From Vibrio owensii CAIM 1854 = LMG 25443 (GTDB lineage: Bacteria > Pseudomonadota > Gammaproteobacteria > Enterobacterales > Vibrionaceae), in the NCBI RefSeq assembly GCF_000817815.1, contig NZ_JPRD01000031.1, forward strand, positions 1-64,000: a DNA stretch of 64,000 nucleotides, in the 5' to 3' direction. Under the pieces are notes generated by a model. It saw only the letters and a list, made by a program, of their open reading frames with translations, was not told where the DNA came from and searched no databases. Below, in pieces: positions 7,849-16,984 of this stretch. The translations under genes were made by a program, and so were the position numbers. Numbering within the stretch: position 1 is the stretch's first letter; the number at the start of each line of letters is the position of its first letter.

Positions 7849-8874
7849 TTGAAAATCATAGGTATTCTTTTATTTATTTTTATTGGAATGACGACTATGC
7901 GATATCAATCAGCGCCTGCTAATACAGAAGAAGCACAAGAAACCACAGCGCAGCGAGCAGCACGACAACAGCAAGAACGCAGGGATGAGTTAACTTACTC
8001 GTCAAGTGACTATAAGCGCTGGAATGATAACCGAGACAAAGTCGTCGCCGACCGCAAAGAAGAACAGAAAAACCACATTTATGTGGGTGAAGAGCGTGAA
8101 CTGCCTAACGCTATCCTGTCACCGATGCCAACATCAAGAATGGAAATGAACGATGCGATAGGAAAACGCGTCTTGCCATCAGACCTGCTTGGTTCTAGCT
8201 TTTCCAATCAGCCTGTTAGTGCAGAGGTCGTCGCTCTTCAGATGTCATCACTCACCCCTACCACTCAAAAGGAAGTTAAAGAGAGTGGTGAGCTTGTGTT
8301 TAGTGGCAAGCAATACAAACACGTCCATGGAACGGTAGGTGCGCTCCAAGTTATCGATACATATGCAGGAGAACAACCCGATAAAAATACATCACAGATG
8401 GCCTACTGGATCGCGCAAGGCAAGTATCTCGATATACCTAAACACCCTGATCCTCATCGTGACCATTTATATGTTTTCACGCCCAATTTCAGCGGATGCT
8501 CTTTTGTTGTGGATGACTGGAGCGATGATTTAATCAGGGTTTATCATGTGGAAGGTGGCAAAGAAGATAAACAATACAATGATGTGAAAGACCACAGCAA
8601 CGGATTAATCAACTATATGAGTTTCCGTGATTATGGCTTTTACCAAAAAGGCACCACCACGATTAAGAATATTACGGGCTTTGCCTTTATGCGCTACAAC
8701 ACTCAAACTCGAAATTGGGAAATTCATTACCAGAAGCAAGAGCATGCTCCTTCTATCAGCCAACCTACGACATCAGCTAAAACTCTTTTCTCATCAGAAA
8801 AGCACACGGCAAAAGTCATGGCATCGAAGGAGTCTCGTGTAGTTGAAACGGGAACCATAGTAATAAAACGCTAA
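7849..8874 (+). CDS. Exported/anchored protein with FSGC-His motif, possible deamidase-like toxin fold
   Basis: A 341-residue protein starting at TTG; the first 16 residues (MKIIGILLFIFIGMTT) look like an uncleaved or short secretion signal, which favours that start. Residues 25-75 are charged and helical. The C-terminal half contains FTPNFSGCSFVV (Cys217) followed 16 residues later by VYHVEGG (His233). This SGC plus downstream His arrangement is the catalytic signature of CNF1 (Cys866/His881) and BLF1 (Cys94/His106) glutamine deamidases (established knowledge). Residues 235-295 hold several aromatic strands. No toxin partner or secretion gene adjoins it, and overall similarity is not shown. 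It could be an unrelated Vibrio protein with a chance motif. Confidence 0.45.
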   Translation: MKIIGILLFIFIGMTTMRYQSAPANTEEAQETTAQRAARQQQERRDELTYSSSDYKRWNDNRDKVVADRKEEQKNHIYVGEERELPNAILSPMPTSRMEMNDAIGKRVLPSDLLGSSFSNQPVSAEVVALQMSSLTPTTQKEVKESGELVFSGKQYKHVHGTVGALQVIDTYAGEQPDKNTSQMAYWIAQGKYLDIPKHPDPHRDHLYVFTPNFSGCSFVVDDWSDDLIRVYHVEGGKEDKQYNDVKDHSNGLINYMSFRDYGFYQKGTTTIKNITGFAFMRYNTQTRNWEIHYQKQEHAPSISQPTTSAKTLFSSEKHTAKVMASKESRVVETGTIVIKR

Positions 8875-8942
8875 CGCTGAAGTAATAATGAGTTTGAGTT
8901 GTAAATGAGCGCAATCCAATAAAATAGTCAGTCATTAAAAAC

Positions 8943-8977
8943 AAAAAACGCCCTAAGGTTCACTTAGGGTGTTTTTA
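8943..8977. terminator. Bidirectional terminator
   Basis: AAAAACGCCCTAAG pairs with CTTAGGGTGTTTTT, with A's on one side and T's on the other. It lies between the convergent FSGC-motif gene and tdh and can end both. Confidence 0.85.
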
Positions 8978-9019
8978 TTAATTTGATATCAAGAGGTTTT
9001 AGGCTGCTTTATCGCGACC

Positions 9020-10051
9020 TTATTCCCAATCAAGGATAACCTTGCCTGACATACCGCTGCGCATTACATCGAAGCCTTCTTGGAAGTCATCAATCTTGTA
9101 ATGGTGCGTGATGATTGGCGATAGATCCAGACCAGATTGGATCAGTGAAGCCATCTTGTACCACGTTTCGAACATTTCACGGCCGTAGATACCTTTGATC
9201 ACCAAGCCTTTGAAGATAACTTGGTTCCAGTCGATGCCCATGTCTGATGGTGGAATACCTAGTAGTGCAATACGACCACCGTGGTTCATCGTCGTTAGCA
9301 TTGAGTTGAATGCTGCTGGGTTACCAGACATTTCTAGACCTACGTCGAAGCCTTCTGTCATGCCTAGCTCAGCCATTACGTCTTCTAGCTTCTCTTCAGC
9401 AACGTTTACTGCGCGTGTTACACCCATCTTACGAGCAAGTTCTAGACGGTATTCGTTCACGTCTGTGATCACTACGTGGCGAGCACCAACGTGTTTTGCT
9501 ACTGCAGCTGCCATGATACCGATTGGGCCAGCACCTGTGATAAGCACGTCTTCGCCTACTAGGTCGAAAGAAAGCGCGGTGTGTACTGCGTTACCAAACG
9601 GGTCGAAGATAGACGCTAGATCGTCAGAGATGCCTTCAGGGATCTTGAACGCGTTGAACGCTGGAATCACTAGGTATTCAGCGAATGCACCTTCGCGGTT
9701 AACGCCCACACCAATCGTGTTACGACATAGGTGAGTACGGCCACCGCGACAGTTACGACAGTGACCACACGTGATGTGACCTTCGCCAGATACGCGGTCA
9801 CCGATTTCAAAGCCACGAACTTCCTGACCAATCGCAACCACTTCACCCACGTATTCGTGACCAACAACCATAGGCACTGGAATTGTCTTTTGTGACCATT
9901 CGTCCCAGTTATAGATGTGTACGTCTGTACCACAGATAGCGGTTTTCTTAATTTTGATCAGAATGTCGTTATGGCCAACTTCAGGTTTATCAACCTCAGT
10001 CATCCAGATGCCTTGTTCAGGCTTTAGCTTTGCTAATGCTTTAATTTTCAT
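9020..10051 (-). CDS. tdh: L-threonine 3-dehydrogenase
   Basis: A 343-residue zinc-dependent medium-chain dehydrogenase. It oxidises L-threonine to 2-amino-3-ketobutyrate with NAD+, which the upstream gene product Kbl then cleaves. Visible features are catalytic zinc ligand Cys in TAICGTDVHIYNW, the GHEYVGEV motif, the structural-zinc cluster CGHCRNCRGGRTHLC and the NAD-binding GAGPIGIMA. The start MKIKALAKL was chosen by family length; an upstream extension of 17 codons is rejected. It is second in the kbl-tdh operon, about 200 bp behind kbl. Confidence 0.97.
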   Translation of the reverse strand: MKIKALAKLKPEQGIWMTEVDKPEVGHNDILIKIKKTAICGTDVHIYNWDEWSQKTIPVPMVVGHEYVGEVVAIGQEVRGFEIGDRVSGEGHITCGHCRNCRGGRTHLCRNTIGVGVNREGAFAEYLVIPAFNAFKIPEGISDDLASIFDPFGNAVHTALSFDLVGEDVLITGAGPIGIMAAAVAKHVGARHVVITDVNEYRLELARKMGVTRAVNVAEEKLEDVMAELGMTEGFDVGLEMSGNPAAFNSMLTTMNHGGRIALLGIPPSDMGIDWNQVIFKGLVIKGIYGREMFETWYKMASLIQSGLDLSPIITHHYKIDDFQEGFDVMRSGMSGKVILDWE

Positions 10052-10124
10052 AGTATTCACCAAACATTGCCCCGCTCTATGCGTGACAAAAAATTCTTTC
10101 ATCTAATGCGTTTAAAGAAGAAAT

Positions 10125-10170
10125 AAAGGCTTTGCCCATGAGCCGACTCAGAAGAGTTGGGAAAGCCTTT
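10125..10170 (-). promoter_or_regulatory. Hairpin between kbl and tdh
   Basis: AAAGGCTTTGCCCA at 10125-10138 pairs with TGGGAAAGCCTTT at 10158-10170. It lies in the kbl-tdh gap. On the minus strand it is followed only by a mixed T/C tract, so it could be a partial terminator, a processing site or an mRNA-stability element. Confidence 0.5.
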
Positions 10171-10252
10171 TGCTCTTTAAACGTAAGCTCTTTCTCCTTT
10201 CCATCTAATCCCTCCCCTATGTTAGGAGGAGGCTAGGAAGAGGAAACGAAAC

Positions 10253-11446
10253 TTAGATGATGCCCATGTCCTTACCAACTTGGATGAACGCGTCGATTGC
10301 ACGGTCTAGTTGCTCACGAGAGTGCGCTGCAGACATTTGAGTACGGATACGCGCTTGACCTTTCGGTACAACAGGGAATGAGAAGCCGATTACGTAGATG
10401 CCTTTCTCTAGAGCGCGCTCTGCGAATTCTGCTGCTACTTTTGCGTCGCCAAGCATGATTGGAATGATTGCGTGGTCAGCACCACCCATTGTGAAACCAG
10501 CGTCTTCCATACGAGTACGGAAGTGTGCTGCATTTTCCCATAGACGGTCACGTAGGTCACCGCTCTCTTCTAGTAGGTCTAGAACGCGGATAGAAGCGCT
10601 TACGATTGCTGGTGCAACAGAGTTAGAGAATAGGTATGGACGAGAACGCTGACGTAGCCAGTCAATCACTTCCGCTTTACCAGACGTGTAACCGCCTGAA
10701 GCGCCGCCCATTGCTTTACCTAGCGTACCAGTGATGATGTCGATACGGTCAACCACGTTGTGGTGCTCGTGCGTACCTGCACCTGTTTTACCCATGAAGC
10801 CAACAGCGTGAGAATCATCAACCATAGTCAATGCGCCGTACTTCTCTGCTAGGTCACAGATAGCTGGTAGGTTTGCTACAACACCGTCCATTGAGAACAC
10901 GCCGTCCGTTACGATAAGAATGTGGCGAGCACCTGCTTCTTTCGCAGCGATCAATTGTTGCTCTAGCTCTTCCATGTTGTTGTTTGAGTATCGGAAACGC
11001 ATCGCTTTACATAGACGAACACCGTCGATGATTGATGCGTGGTTTAGTGCGTCAGAGATGATTGCGTCTTCTTTACCTAGAATCGTTTCAAATAGGCCCG
11101 CGTTTGCGTCGAAACATGATGTGTAAAGAATCGTGTCTTCTTTACCTAGGAACTTAGAAAGCTTCTGCTCAAGCTCTTTGTGGATGTCTTGAGTACCACA
11201 GATGAAACGTACTGAAGCCATACCAAAACCGTGCTCGTCCATGCCTGCTTTACCCGCTTCGATAAGTGCTGGGTGGTTAGCAAGACCAAGGTAGTTGTTC
11301 GCACAAAAGTTTAGTACTTCTTCACCAGTAGAGATTTTAACAGCCGCTTGCTGTTGAGACGTGATGATACGCTCTGCCTTGTAAAGGCCTTCCGCCTTCA
11401 CTTCTTCAATTTGCTGTTCAATCTGTTGGTAAAATGCAGAAGACAT
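10253..11446 (-). CDS. kbl: Glycine C-acetyltransferase (2-amino-3-ketobutyrate CoA ligase)
   Basis: A 397-residue PLP enzyme of the alpha-oxoamine synthase family. It converts 2-amino-3-ketobutyrate plus CoA to glycine plus acetyl-CoA, completing threonine breakdown with Tdh. The PLP lysine is in TGTLGKAMGGASGGY. The substrate/PLP motifs VDDSHAVGF and NYLGLANHP are present, and length is normal. ATG at 11446 has AGGA 8 bases upstream; a TTG two codons earlier leaves no spacing. It is first gene of the operon with tdh, and a perfect CRP site lies 64 bp upstream. Confidence 0.97.
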   Translation of the reverse strand: MSSAFYQQIEQQIEEVKAEGLYKAERIITSQQQAAVKISTGEEVLNFCANNYLGLANHPALIEAGKAGMDEHGFGMASVRFICGTQDIHKELEQKLSKFLGKEDTILYTSCFDANAGLFETILGKEDAIISDALNHASIIDGVRLCKAMRFRYSNNNMEELEQQLIAAKEAGARHILIVTDGVFSMDGVVANLPAICDLAEKYGALTMVDDSHAVGFMGKTGAGTHEHHNVVDRIDIITGTLGKAMGGASGGYTSGKAEVIDWLRQRSRPYLFSNSVAPAIVSASIRVLDLLEESGDLRDRLWENAAHFRTRMEDAGFTMGGADHAIIPIMLGDAKVAAEFAERALEKGIYVIGFSFPVVPKGQARIRTQMSAAHSREQLDRAIDAFIQVGKDMGII

Positions 11447-11509
11447 TCGCAATTCCTTCCTGTTTATTTTGTCGAGTTTTCACTCGATTAGAATTAGGTT
11501 GAGCCTTTA

Positions 11510-11525
11510 TGTGACGGGCATCACA
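11510..11525. promoter_or_regulatory. CRP-cAMP binding site upstream of kbl-tdh
   Basis: TGTGACGGGCATCACA is an exact match to the CRP consensus TGTGA-N6-TCACA. It lies 64 bp upstream of the kbl start, in the only promoter-bearing gap of the kbl-tdh operon. This suggests catabolite control of threonine use. Confidence 0.75.
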
Positions 11526-11591
11526 GGCACTTACTTATCAATTAAGTGTAGTGTAATTCAAGGAAGGAAAAACGATTATCCCTCAAGGTGG

Positions 11592-11635
11592 AAAAGCATT
11601 AATGAATCTGAGGCACGAATCCAGTTAATGCTTTT
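11592..11635. repeat. Perfect 11-bp inverted repeat
   Basis: AAAAGCATTAA at 11592-11602 and TTAATGCTTTT at 11625-11635 form a stem with a 22-nt loop, downstream of scrC and upstream of kbl. It could be a weak terminator for scrC or an operator. No clear T run follows on the minus strand. Confidence 0.5.
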
Positions 11636-11658
11636 CTATGAGGTTGTAATGAAAGGAG

Positions 11659-13986
11659 TTATAGCCAAGTCGGCTTAGCTAAAAGTGCTTCAAAGTCCTT
11701 GGCAGGTAATGGTCGGCTATAGTGGAAACCTTGTCCGAACTCACAGTTTAGGTCTTTAAGGTAATCCACATGACGCTGTTCTTCGATGCCTTCTGCGACG
11801 ATCTTCAGATTCAGCGCTTTCGCCATCGCAATAATTACGTTCACAAGCTCGCGGTCGGACTCATTCTCAAACATGTTCTGCAAGAAGCTGCGGTCGATCT
11901 TGAGGCGATCAAACGGGAATTTCTGCAAGTAACTTAATGCAGAATAACCGGTACCGAAATCATCAATGGTGAGCTTCGCGCCCAATGCTCGCAAGCTGTC
12001 TAACATCCCCATCAGTTCATTACTGTGGTTGAAGAGCAAGCTTTCCGTTACTTCTACATCGAACATTTCGGCAGGTAATCCTGATTCTTCGAGGTGTTGC
12101 TTAATTTGTTCTAAGAGTTGATCACAGTATCTAAACTGCACACTAGAGAAGTTTACTGACACGAACAGAGGTGCAACGGTCTGCCATTGGGCAGCTTGAT
12201 GACACGCTTGGCGAATCGCAAAGTCCCCTAGCTGATGAATCAAACCGTTCTTCTCGGCAATCGAGATAAACTCTTCTGGATTGACGAAACCAAACTTCTC
12301 ATCGTTCCAACGCATCAAAGCTTCAGCGCCGACAATCGTACCGCTGTTCAAGTCGATAATAGGTTGGTAGTAGAGCTCTAATAAATCGTGCGCAATGGCA
12401 TGACGCAAACGGCTTTCTAAATCTAAGAAGCGCTGCAAATCTTGGTTCATGTTGTGGTCATAGAAGCAGAAGGCATCACGACCATCTTGCTTCACGCGGT
12501 ACATCGCCATGTCTGCACACGCCAGTAGCTGCTCTGCGTTGTCGCCATCCTCTGGGAACACCGACATACCAACACTTGCCGATAGGAAGAACTCGTGGTT
12601 TTGCCAAACGAACGGTTCATTGAACACAGACAGAACAGTCGTAGCAAAACGTTTTGCGCTGTCGGCATCTTGCAAATCAGGGATAACCAAGAGGAATTCA
12701 TCGCCACCAATACGCGCGAGTAAGTCAGTCTTACGTACTGCGTTGTGCAGGCGTTCTGCTGCCAGCTTCAAGACTTCATCACCGACAAAGTGACCCATGG
12801 AATCATTGATTTGTTTGAAGTGATCAAGGTCAATGAACATAACCAACACGTTTGAACCCATTCGCTCAGCGCGTGAGAGTTCCAGATCCAAACGTTCTGA
12901 GCCATATACTCGGTTTGGCAACCCAGTCAGAGAGTCGTGTTTTGCTTGGTAAGCCAACTCCATCTCTGATGATTTACGACGCTCGATTTCACTGGTTAGT
13001 CGTTGGTTTTGCTGAGACAGGAAGTCTTTACGTTTTTTCTCTTCTTCCAGTTTGATCTTAAGCTCAACACGCGTGTTATTTAGGCTAAACGCATACAAGA
13101 GACCAAACACAATCAAGATAGCAAGGATGCTCAATCCGGTAATGAATACGCGCGAGGTGTAGATGTCGCGTTCACTGAGCGATTCAAACCACGCCATCAA
13201 CTCAAAGTGATGACGTTCAATTGGCACTTCGAAGTAAATCTTCTGTTTAAGCTCTTGAGAAAGCGCGTTTGGGCCCGTAACGTTTTCTTGTTCCAGTTTG
13301 CGGCTGATCGAGTCCCAAACTTCCATTTCAACGTCATTGATCTTCAAAACCATGCGACTGTAGCTGTCTTCATGTTCCTGATTGGTGAGTTGAGAAATCA
13401 CCACTTGCTTGTTGATGTCTGCAATCAAGTAACCAACCGGTTTGCCAGAGAACATCACTTGCTTGACCACTTGGATTAACACTCTGCCGTCATCACGAAC
13501 GGCTCGTATCTCTTCGGTATTTTTGTGGTTTTGCAGTAATCGCGAGGTGTCGATACGATGGTCTGTTTTCGCCCCAGTTGTGACGATTGTTGAGCCATCA
13601 AGGCCAATCAGGGTCAACTTCTTGTAGATGATTTGGTTATTGACTATTTTCGTTTCTGACTTTTCTTGCAGCTTGCGTTTCAAATTAATCAAACTCGCAC
13701 CCAAGCCGTATTCCATCGACATGCCAGAAGCGAGGTTAGCAAAAAAGGTCTGCACCGTTTTATCGGTGGATAGATGGTCTATATCTTCGCTGGCAAGCGT
13801 AAATAAATTATCAAGTGTACCTGCGTAACTTTTCACCTTTAGGCCGAGTTCTCGGTGTTGTGAATCTTTTAATTTATTTTGACCTAAACTCGTCACAGTA
13901 ATAAGCATCGCCAAATAGAGCGATACCAAAATCGCACTGATGGTAATGATCTTCTGGCTTGATATTTTTTTTACAGACTTTCTCAT
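11659..13986 (-). CDS. scrC: ScrC: dual GGDEF-EAL c-di-GMP enzyme
   Basis: A 775-residue inner-membrane sensor. TM1 is near residues 13-33, a periplasmic sensing domain follows, and TM2 is near 283-303. Then come a short coiled linker, GGDEF and EAL domains. The GGDEF motif is intact (RIGGDEF) with inhibitory-site RKTD five residues before it. The EAL domain is complete: EALMRW, the Asn in VSVNFSS, EVTESLL, DDFGTGYSALSYL and LKIDRSF. In V. parahaemolyticus ScrC makes c-di-GMP alone and degrades it when ScrA signal and ScrB are present, promoting swarming and repressing capsule. The start overlaps the scrB stop by 4 bp (ATGA). Assignment rests on domains plus the exact scrABC order. Confidence 0.93.
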   Translation of the reverse strand: MRKSVKKISSQKIITISAILVSLYLAMLITVTSLGQNKLKDSQHRELGLKVKSYAGTLDNLFTLASEDIDHLSTDKTVQTFFANLASGMSMEYGLGASLINLKRKLQEKSETKIVNNQIIYKKLTLIGLDGSTIVTTGAKTDHRIDTSRLLQNHKNTEEIRAVRDDGRVLIQVVKQVMFSGKPVGYLIADINKQVVISQLTNQEHEDSYSRMVLKINDVEMEVWDSISRKLEQENVTGPNALSQELKQKIYFEVPIERHHFELMAWFESLSERDIYTSRVFITGLSILAILIVFGLLYAFSLNNTRVELKIKLEEEKKRKDFLSQQNQRLTSEIERRKSSEMELAYQAKHDSLTGLPNRVYGSERLDLELSRAERMGSNVLVMFIDLDHFKQINDSMGHFVGDEVLKLAAERLHNAVRKTDLLARIGGDEFLLVIPDLQDADSAKRFATTVLSVFNEPFVWQNHEFFLSASVGMSVFPEDGDNAEQLLACADMAMYRVKQDGRDAFCFYDHNMNQDLQRFLDLESRLRHAIAHDLLELYYQPIIDLNSGTIVGAEALMRWNDEKFGFVNPEEFISIAEKNGLIHQLGDFAIRQACHQAAQWQTVAPLFVSVNFSSVQFRYCDQLLEQIKQHLEESGLPAEMFDVEVTESLLFNHSNELMGMLDSLRALGAKLTIDDFGTGYSALSYLQKFPFDRLKIDRSFLQNMFENESDRELVNVIIAMAKALNLKIVAEGIEEQRHVDYLKDLNCEFGQGFHYSRPLPAKDFEALLAKPTWL

Positions 13987-14915
13987 ATATCTTTCTTACT
14001 ATCTTCTAAGAAGTAGTCATTATAGAAATAGTAAATAGATGGGTAATATTTCTCGACCAACGCTTGGTACGTCCCATCTTGCTTAATTGAATTCAAATAT
14101 TGGTTAAACGCGGCTTTTAATTCAGGAGAATCCTTACGGAAGGCAACCGCCATTTTTTGATTTTCAGAGACTGGGCCAATGACTTTGATTTCACCTGGCC
14201 ATTTTTCTAATGCAATCAGTGTGTCTGCCACATCTAGCAGTGTACTCTCTGCATCGTTCTTCATGATGGCAGGAACCATTTCGTTCAAGCGGCGCTGGCC
14301 ATCAGGCAAAATCACCTTAGCACCCGTGTCATACAGATTGTAAAGGTTTGGGTCTAGGCATGAGTGCTCCATCGCCAGAACTTCACGTCCATTAATCAAT
14401 GCTTTGACTTTGGTGATGTCGCGCTCCACCGAGCCAGTCGGCGTGATTGGCGTAAGAGTAGAATCGGTACGAGCCACCAGCCACACTGCAGATGGGAAGT
14501 AGTCATCTGAGAAATCGACGATTTGAGCACGCCAATCCAAAATAGTGACACCGTTAGCGATCAGATCGCCTTCAACCGGCATCTTCTCACCCACGACGAG
14601 CTGCGCATCTTTGTATTCGACTTGCTGGCCTGTCAGTTTACCAACCACATTATTCCACTGCGCTGGCACGTACTGGTAACGCACGCCGAGAGATTGAGCA
14701 AACCCTTTGATGATATCGACATCAAGACCTGTCAGTGTCTGCATTTCCCCTTGATCAATGTAAGAAACGAAGTTGGCGTAAGGCACACCGATATGACGCA
14801 GCACGCCACTGTCTTTGATGTCTTGCAAATCACCCGCCGAGGCAGAAGTCGACATGATTGAAGCAAGAGCAACGGTAAGTGCCGTCATGGTTCGTTTGAT
14901 TGTTTTCACTGACAT
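13983..14915 (-). CDS. scrB: ScrB: periplasmic solute-binding protein
   Basis: A 310-residue type-3 periplasmic binding protein with signal peptide (…SIMSTSASAGDLQDI). Motifs include GVLRHIGVPYANF, GLDVDIIKGFAQSLG and a C-terminal YYFYNDYF. In V. parahaemolyticus ScrB receives the ScrA-made signal and switches ScrC towards phosphodiesterase activity. ATG at 14915 is preceded by AGAGGGA at good spacing. A longer frame reaching 15014 would enter scrA and leave no signal peptide at the N-terminus, so it is rejected. The stop overlaps scrC. Confidence 0.93.
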   Translation of the reverse strand: MSVKTIKRTMTALTVALASIMSTSASAGDLQDIKDSGVLRHIGVPYANFVSYIDQGEMQTLTGLDVDIIKGFAQSLGVRYQYVPAQWNNVVGKLTGQQVEYKDAQLVVGEKMPVEGDLIANGVTILDWRAQIVDFSDDYFPSAVWLVARTDSTLTPITPTGSVERDITKVKALINGREVLAMEHSCLDPNLYNLYDTGAKVILPDGQRRLNEMVPAIMKNDAESTLLDVADTLIALEKWPGEIKVIGPVSENQKMAVAFRKDSPELKAAFNQYLNSIKQDGTYQALVEKYYPSIYYFYNDYFLEDSKKDI

Positions 14916-14976
14916 GGTGAATATCCCTCTCTTCCACAAAGCGCCCAATGAAGGGCGCTTTGAAAGTTCAACAACG

Positions 14977-16377
14977 TTAGAACGAGTAGTAAAGATCCGT
15001 GATGGCTTCGACAAGCCCTTCTACGTCTTTCTCATCGTGGAATAGATGCGTTGAGATGCGCAGTGCTTGTGTTTCGTAAGCATCATCTTTGTACAGCTTG
15101 AAGCTTGTCGTACGGATGATGTAGCCATAGTCTTCACGCAGACGGTCGCGGAACAAGGTGAGTCGTTCTTCATCCGTCACATCGCTAAATGGGTTGAACG
15201 TCGTTAGGCCGCTGGTTAAGCCTTCCACATTTGGCGAGTACATTTGAGCATGTGGTAACGCTTCATTAAGCAGCGTTTTGCATAGGTCACTTAGTTCAAG
15301 AACACGTTCCTGAATACGGTCACGACCAATCTCGTCCCACATCTTACAGCTATCAGCAAGTGCTTGTTTTGCTGGGTAGTTGTCATTACCAATGTATTGC
15401 ATTTGCAATTGCTTGCCTAGGTAGTCTGCGTGAGAAAGAGAAGAGTTGATCAACCACAGTGGATTCTCGCGATCGCTCCAGTACTCATTCAAACGGTTGC
15501 CGTTATCACGTACATACAAGATACCTGTCGCGCCAGGACCACACTGCCACTTATGACCAGATCCTGCATAGAAATCACAATCCATATCGTGGAAGTCTAA
15601 ATCGAACATACCAACAGTGTGCGCACCATCAACTAAGGTTGGGATACCGTGTTGTTTTGCTAGAGAACAGATTTCTTTGGCTGGAAGAGTGGTACCTGTT
15701 TTGTAGGTAATGTGCGAGAAGACGATAAGACGAACGTTGTGGTGGGCTTCAATCGCTTCGCGGAACGCTTGAATGTAATCTTGTTCAGAAACGTCTTCAG
15801 TACCAGTGAAAACAGGAAGTTGAATTTCGACCACATCCACACCGAAGCGGTGTTTTGCTACATTCATTGGCGAAGTAGCAGCAACGTGTTCGTGGTGAGT
15901 CGTTAGGATGACATCGCCCGGTTCGAAATGAAGGCCATTGATAATAGAACATAGGCCATCAGTAGTGTTGCGGCTCAGAATGATTTCATCTGGGTTAGCA
16001 CCAAAGCCCGGCGCTACTTGCGTCACCATTTCAGAAACATGAGGCCAAGCACCAAACTTGTCTTTCATATCCCACGGGTACTTAGCAACGATTTTGTTGT
16101 TGTCTTCGTATCCTTCAAGAACATGTTTTGGCATTGAACCTGTCGTACCGATGTTCATGTAAGTCGTTCGTTTATCCAATACGAACTGCTTTTGAACTTT
16201 ACGCCAAAAGCGTTTATCGTTCTTTTTACCTAGACGGCTCCAGTCGATATTCGGTTCCTTTGCTTGAACAGCACCAGAAAACGCTGAAGCACTGACGCCA
16301 GCCACAACTGCACCAGTTGCACCTTTTAAAAAATTGCGGCGGCTGCGATTAGTCTGAATAGATTCCTTGTCGCTCAT
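14977..16377 (-). CDS. scrA: ScrA: Tat-exported class V aminotransferase-like enzyme (S-signal synthesis)
   Basis: A 466-residue PLP-dependent protein of the class V aminotransferase/cysteine desulfurase fold. A twin-arginine signal (SRRNFLKGATGAVVAG) starts near residue 12. The PLP lysine is in AGSGHKWQCGPGATG, and VDGAHTVGMFDLDF carries the cofactor Asp. ScrA is needed for production of the extracellular S signal that drives the ScrABC switch (known for V. parahaemolyticus). ATG at 16377 has AAGGA 8 bases upstream; an ATG ten codons earlier lacks a binding site. It is first gene of scrABC, 61 bp before scrB. Confidence 0.93.
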   Translation of the reverse strand: MSDKESIQTNRSRRNFLKGATGAVVAGVSASAFSGAVQAKEPNIDWSRLGKKNDKRFWRKVQKQFVLDKRTTYMNIGTTGSMPKHVLEGYEDNNKIVAKYPWDMKDKFGAWPHVSEMVTQVAPGFGANPDEIILSRNTTDGLCSIINGLHFEPGDVILTTHHEHVAATSPMNVAKHRFGVDVVEIQLPVFTGTEDVSEQDYIQAFREAIEAHHNVRLIVFSHITYKTGTTLPAKEICSLAKQHGIPTLVDGAHTVGMFDLDFHDMDCDFYAGSGHKWQCGPGATGILYVRDNGNRLNEYWSDRENPLWLINSSLSHADYLGKQLQMQYIGNDNYPAKQALADSCKMWDEIGRDRIQERVLELSDLCKTLLNEALPHAQMYSPNVEGLTSGLTTFNPFSDVTDEERLTLFRDRLREDYGYIIRTTSFKLYKDDAYETQALRISTHLFHDEKDVEGLVEAITDLYYSF

Positions 16378-16886
16378 CTTTTCGATCCTTGTCGGAAGTT
16401 TAGCCATATTATTAATTATGAATCCGTAACTATCTGTTACTAAACCATTATTACCTAATAGGTCTATAGTTTAGATTTTTCCGCTGCAATTAAGTGACTT
16501 TAGTTCCACTTTTTCATTCCATCTGATGATATAAGCAATAATTCCCACACCCACAAATAGACAACCAAACACATATTAAAATATTCACTAAAACACTTAT
16601 TGCTAATATAAATCACAAATCAATTTATAATCTCCACCAAAAGAGAAAAACTATGTTTGTAATATTTTCATCACAAATTAGACAACAAGGTTAATATTGC
16701 AATCTAGCACGTTAAATATGTAACAGAATACGTTTTATTCGCACATGTTATTTGTTCACCGATTAAATAACGGATTGGATGAATTATTCGAGATGAAATT
16801 AATGTTTAATGAGTATGACTAGCCGATTCTGTTTTTGAGCAGGTACATTGAGTGTGTAACTTAAGAGAAATACCAGTTGTATGAGA
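16378..16886 (-). promoter_or_regulatory. scrABC upstream region
   Basis: About 510 bp of AT-rich DNA without a credible gene. It lies between the scrA start and the terminator of the sensor kinase gene and must carry the scrABC promoter. I see no confident operator; short frames here have no binding site or protein character. Confidence 0.5.
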
Positions 16887-16917
16887 CAAACAAAAAGCGC
16901 CCGATAGATAGGCGCTT
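16887..16917 (-). terminator. Terminator of the sensor-kinase operon
   Basis: On the minus strand GGCGC and GCGCC arms (16911-16915 with 16897-16901, extended by flanking AAG/CTT) are followed by TTTTTGTTT. It lies about 70 bp after the histidine kinase stop. Confidence 0.75.
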
Positions 16918-16984
16918 GCTTTATGTGTGATAAGAGTTGGAACTAGGAGATTAGAGTAAGAATCTAGAGGCGGTGAGGAAGCGC

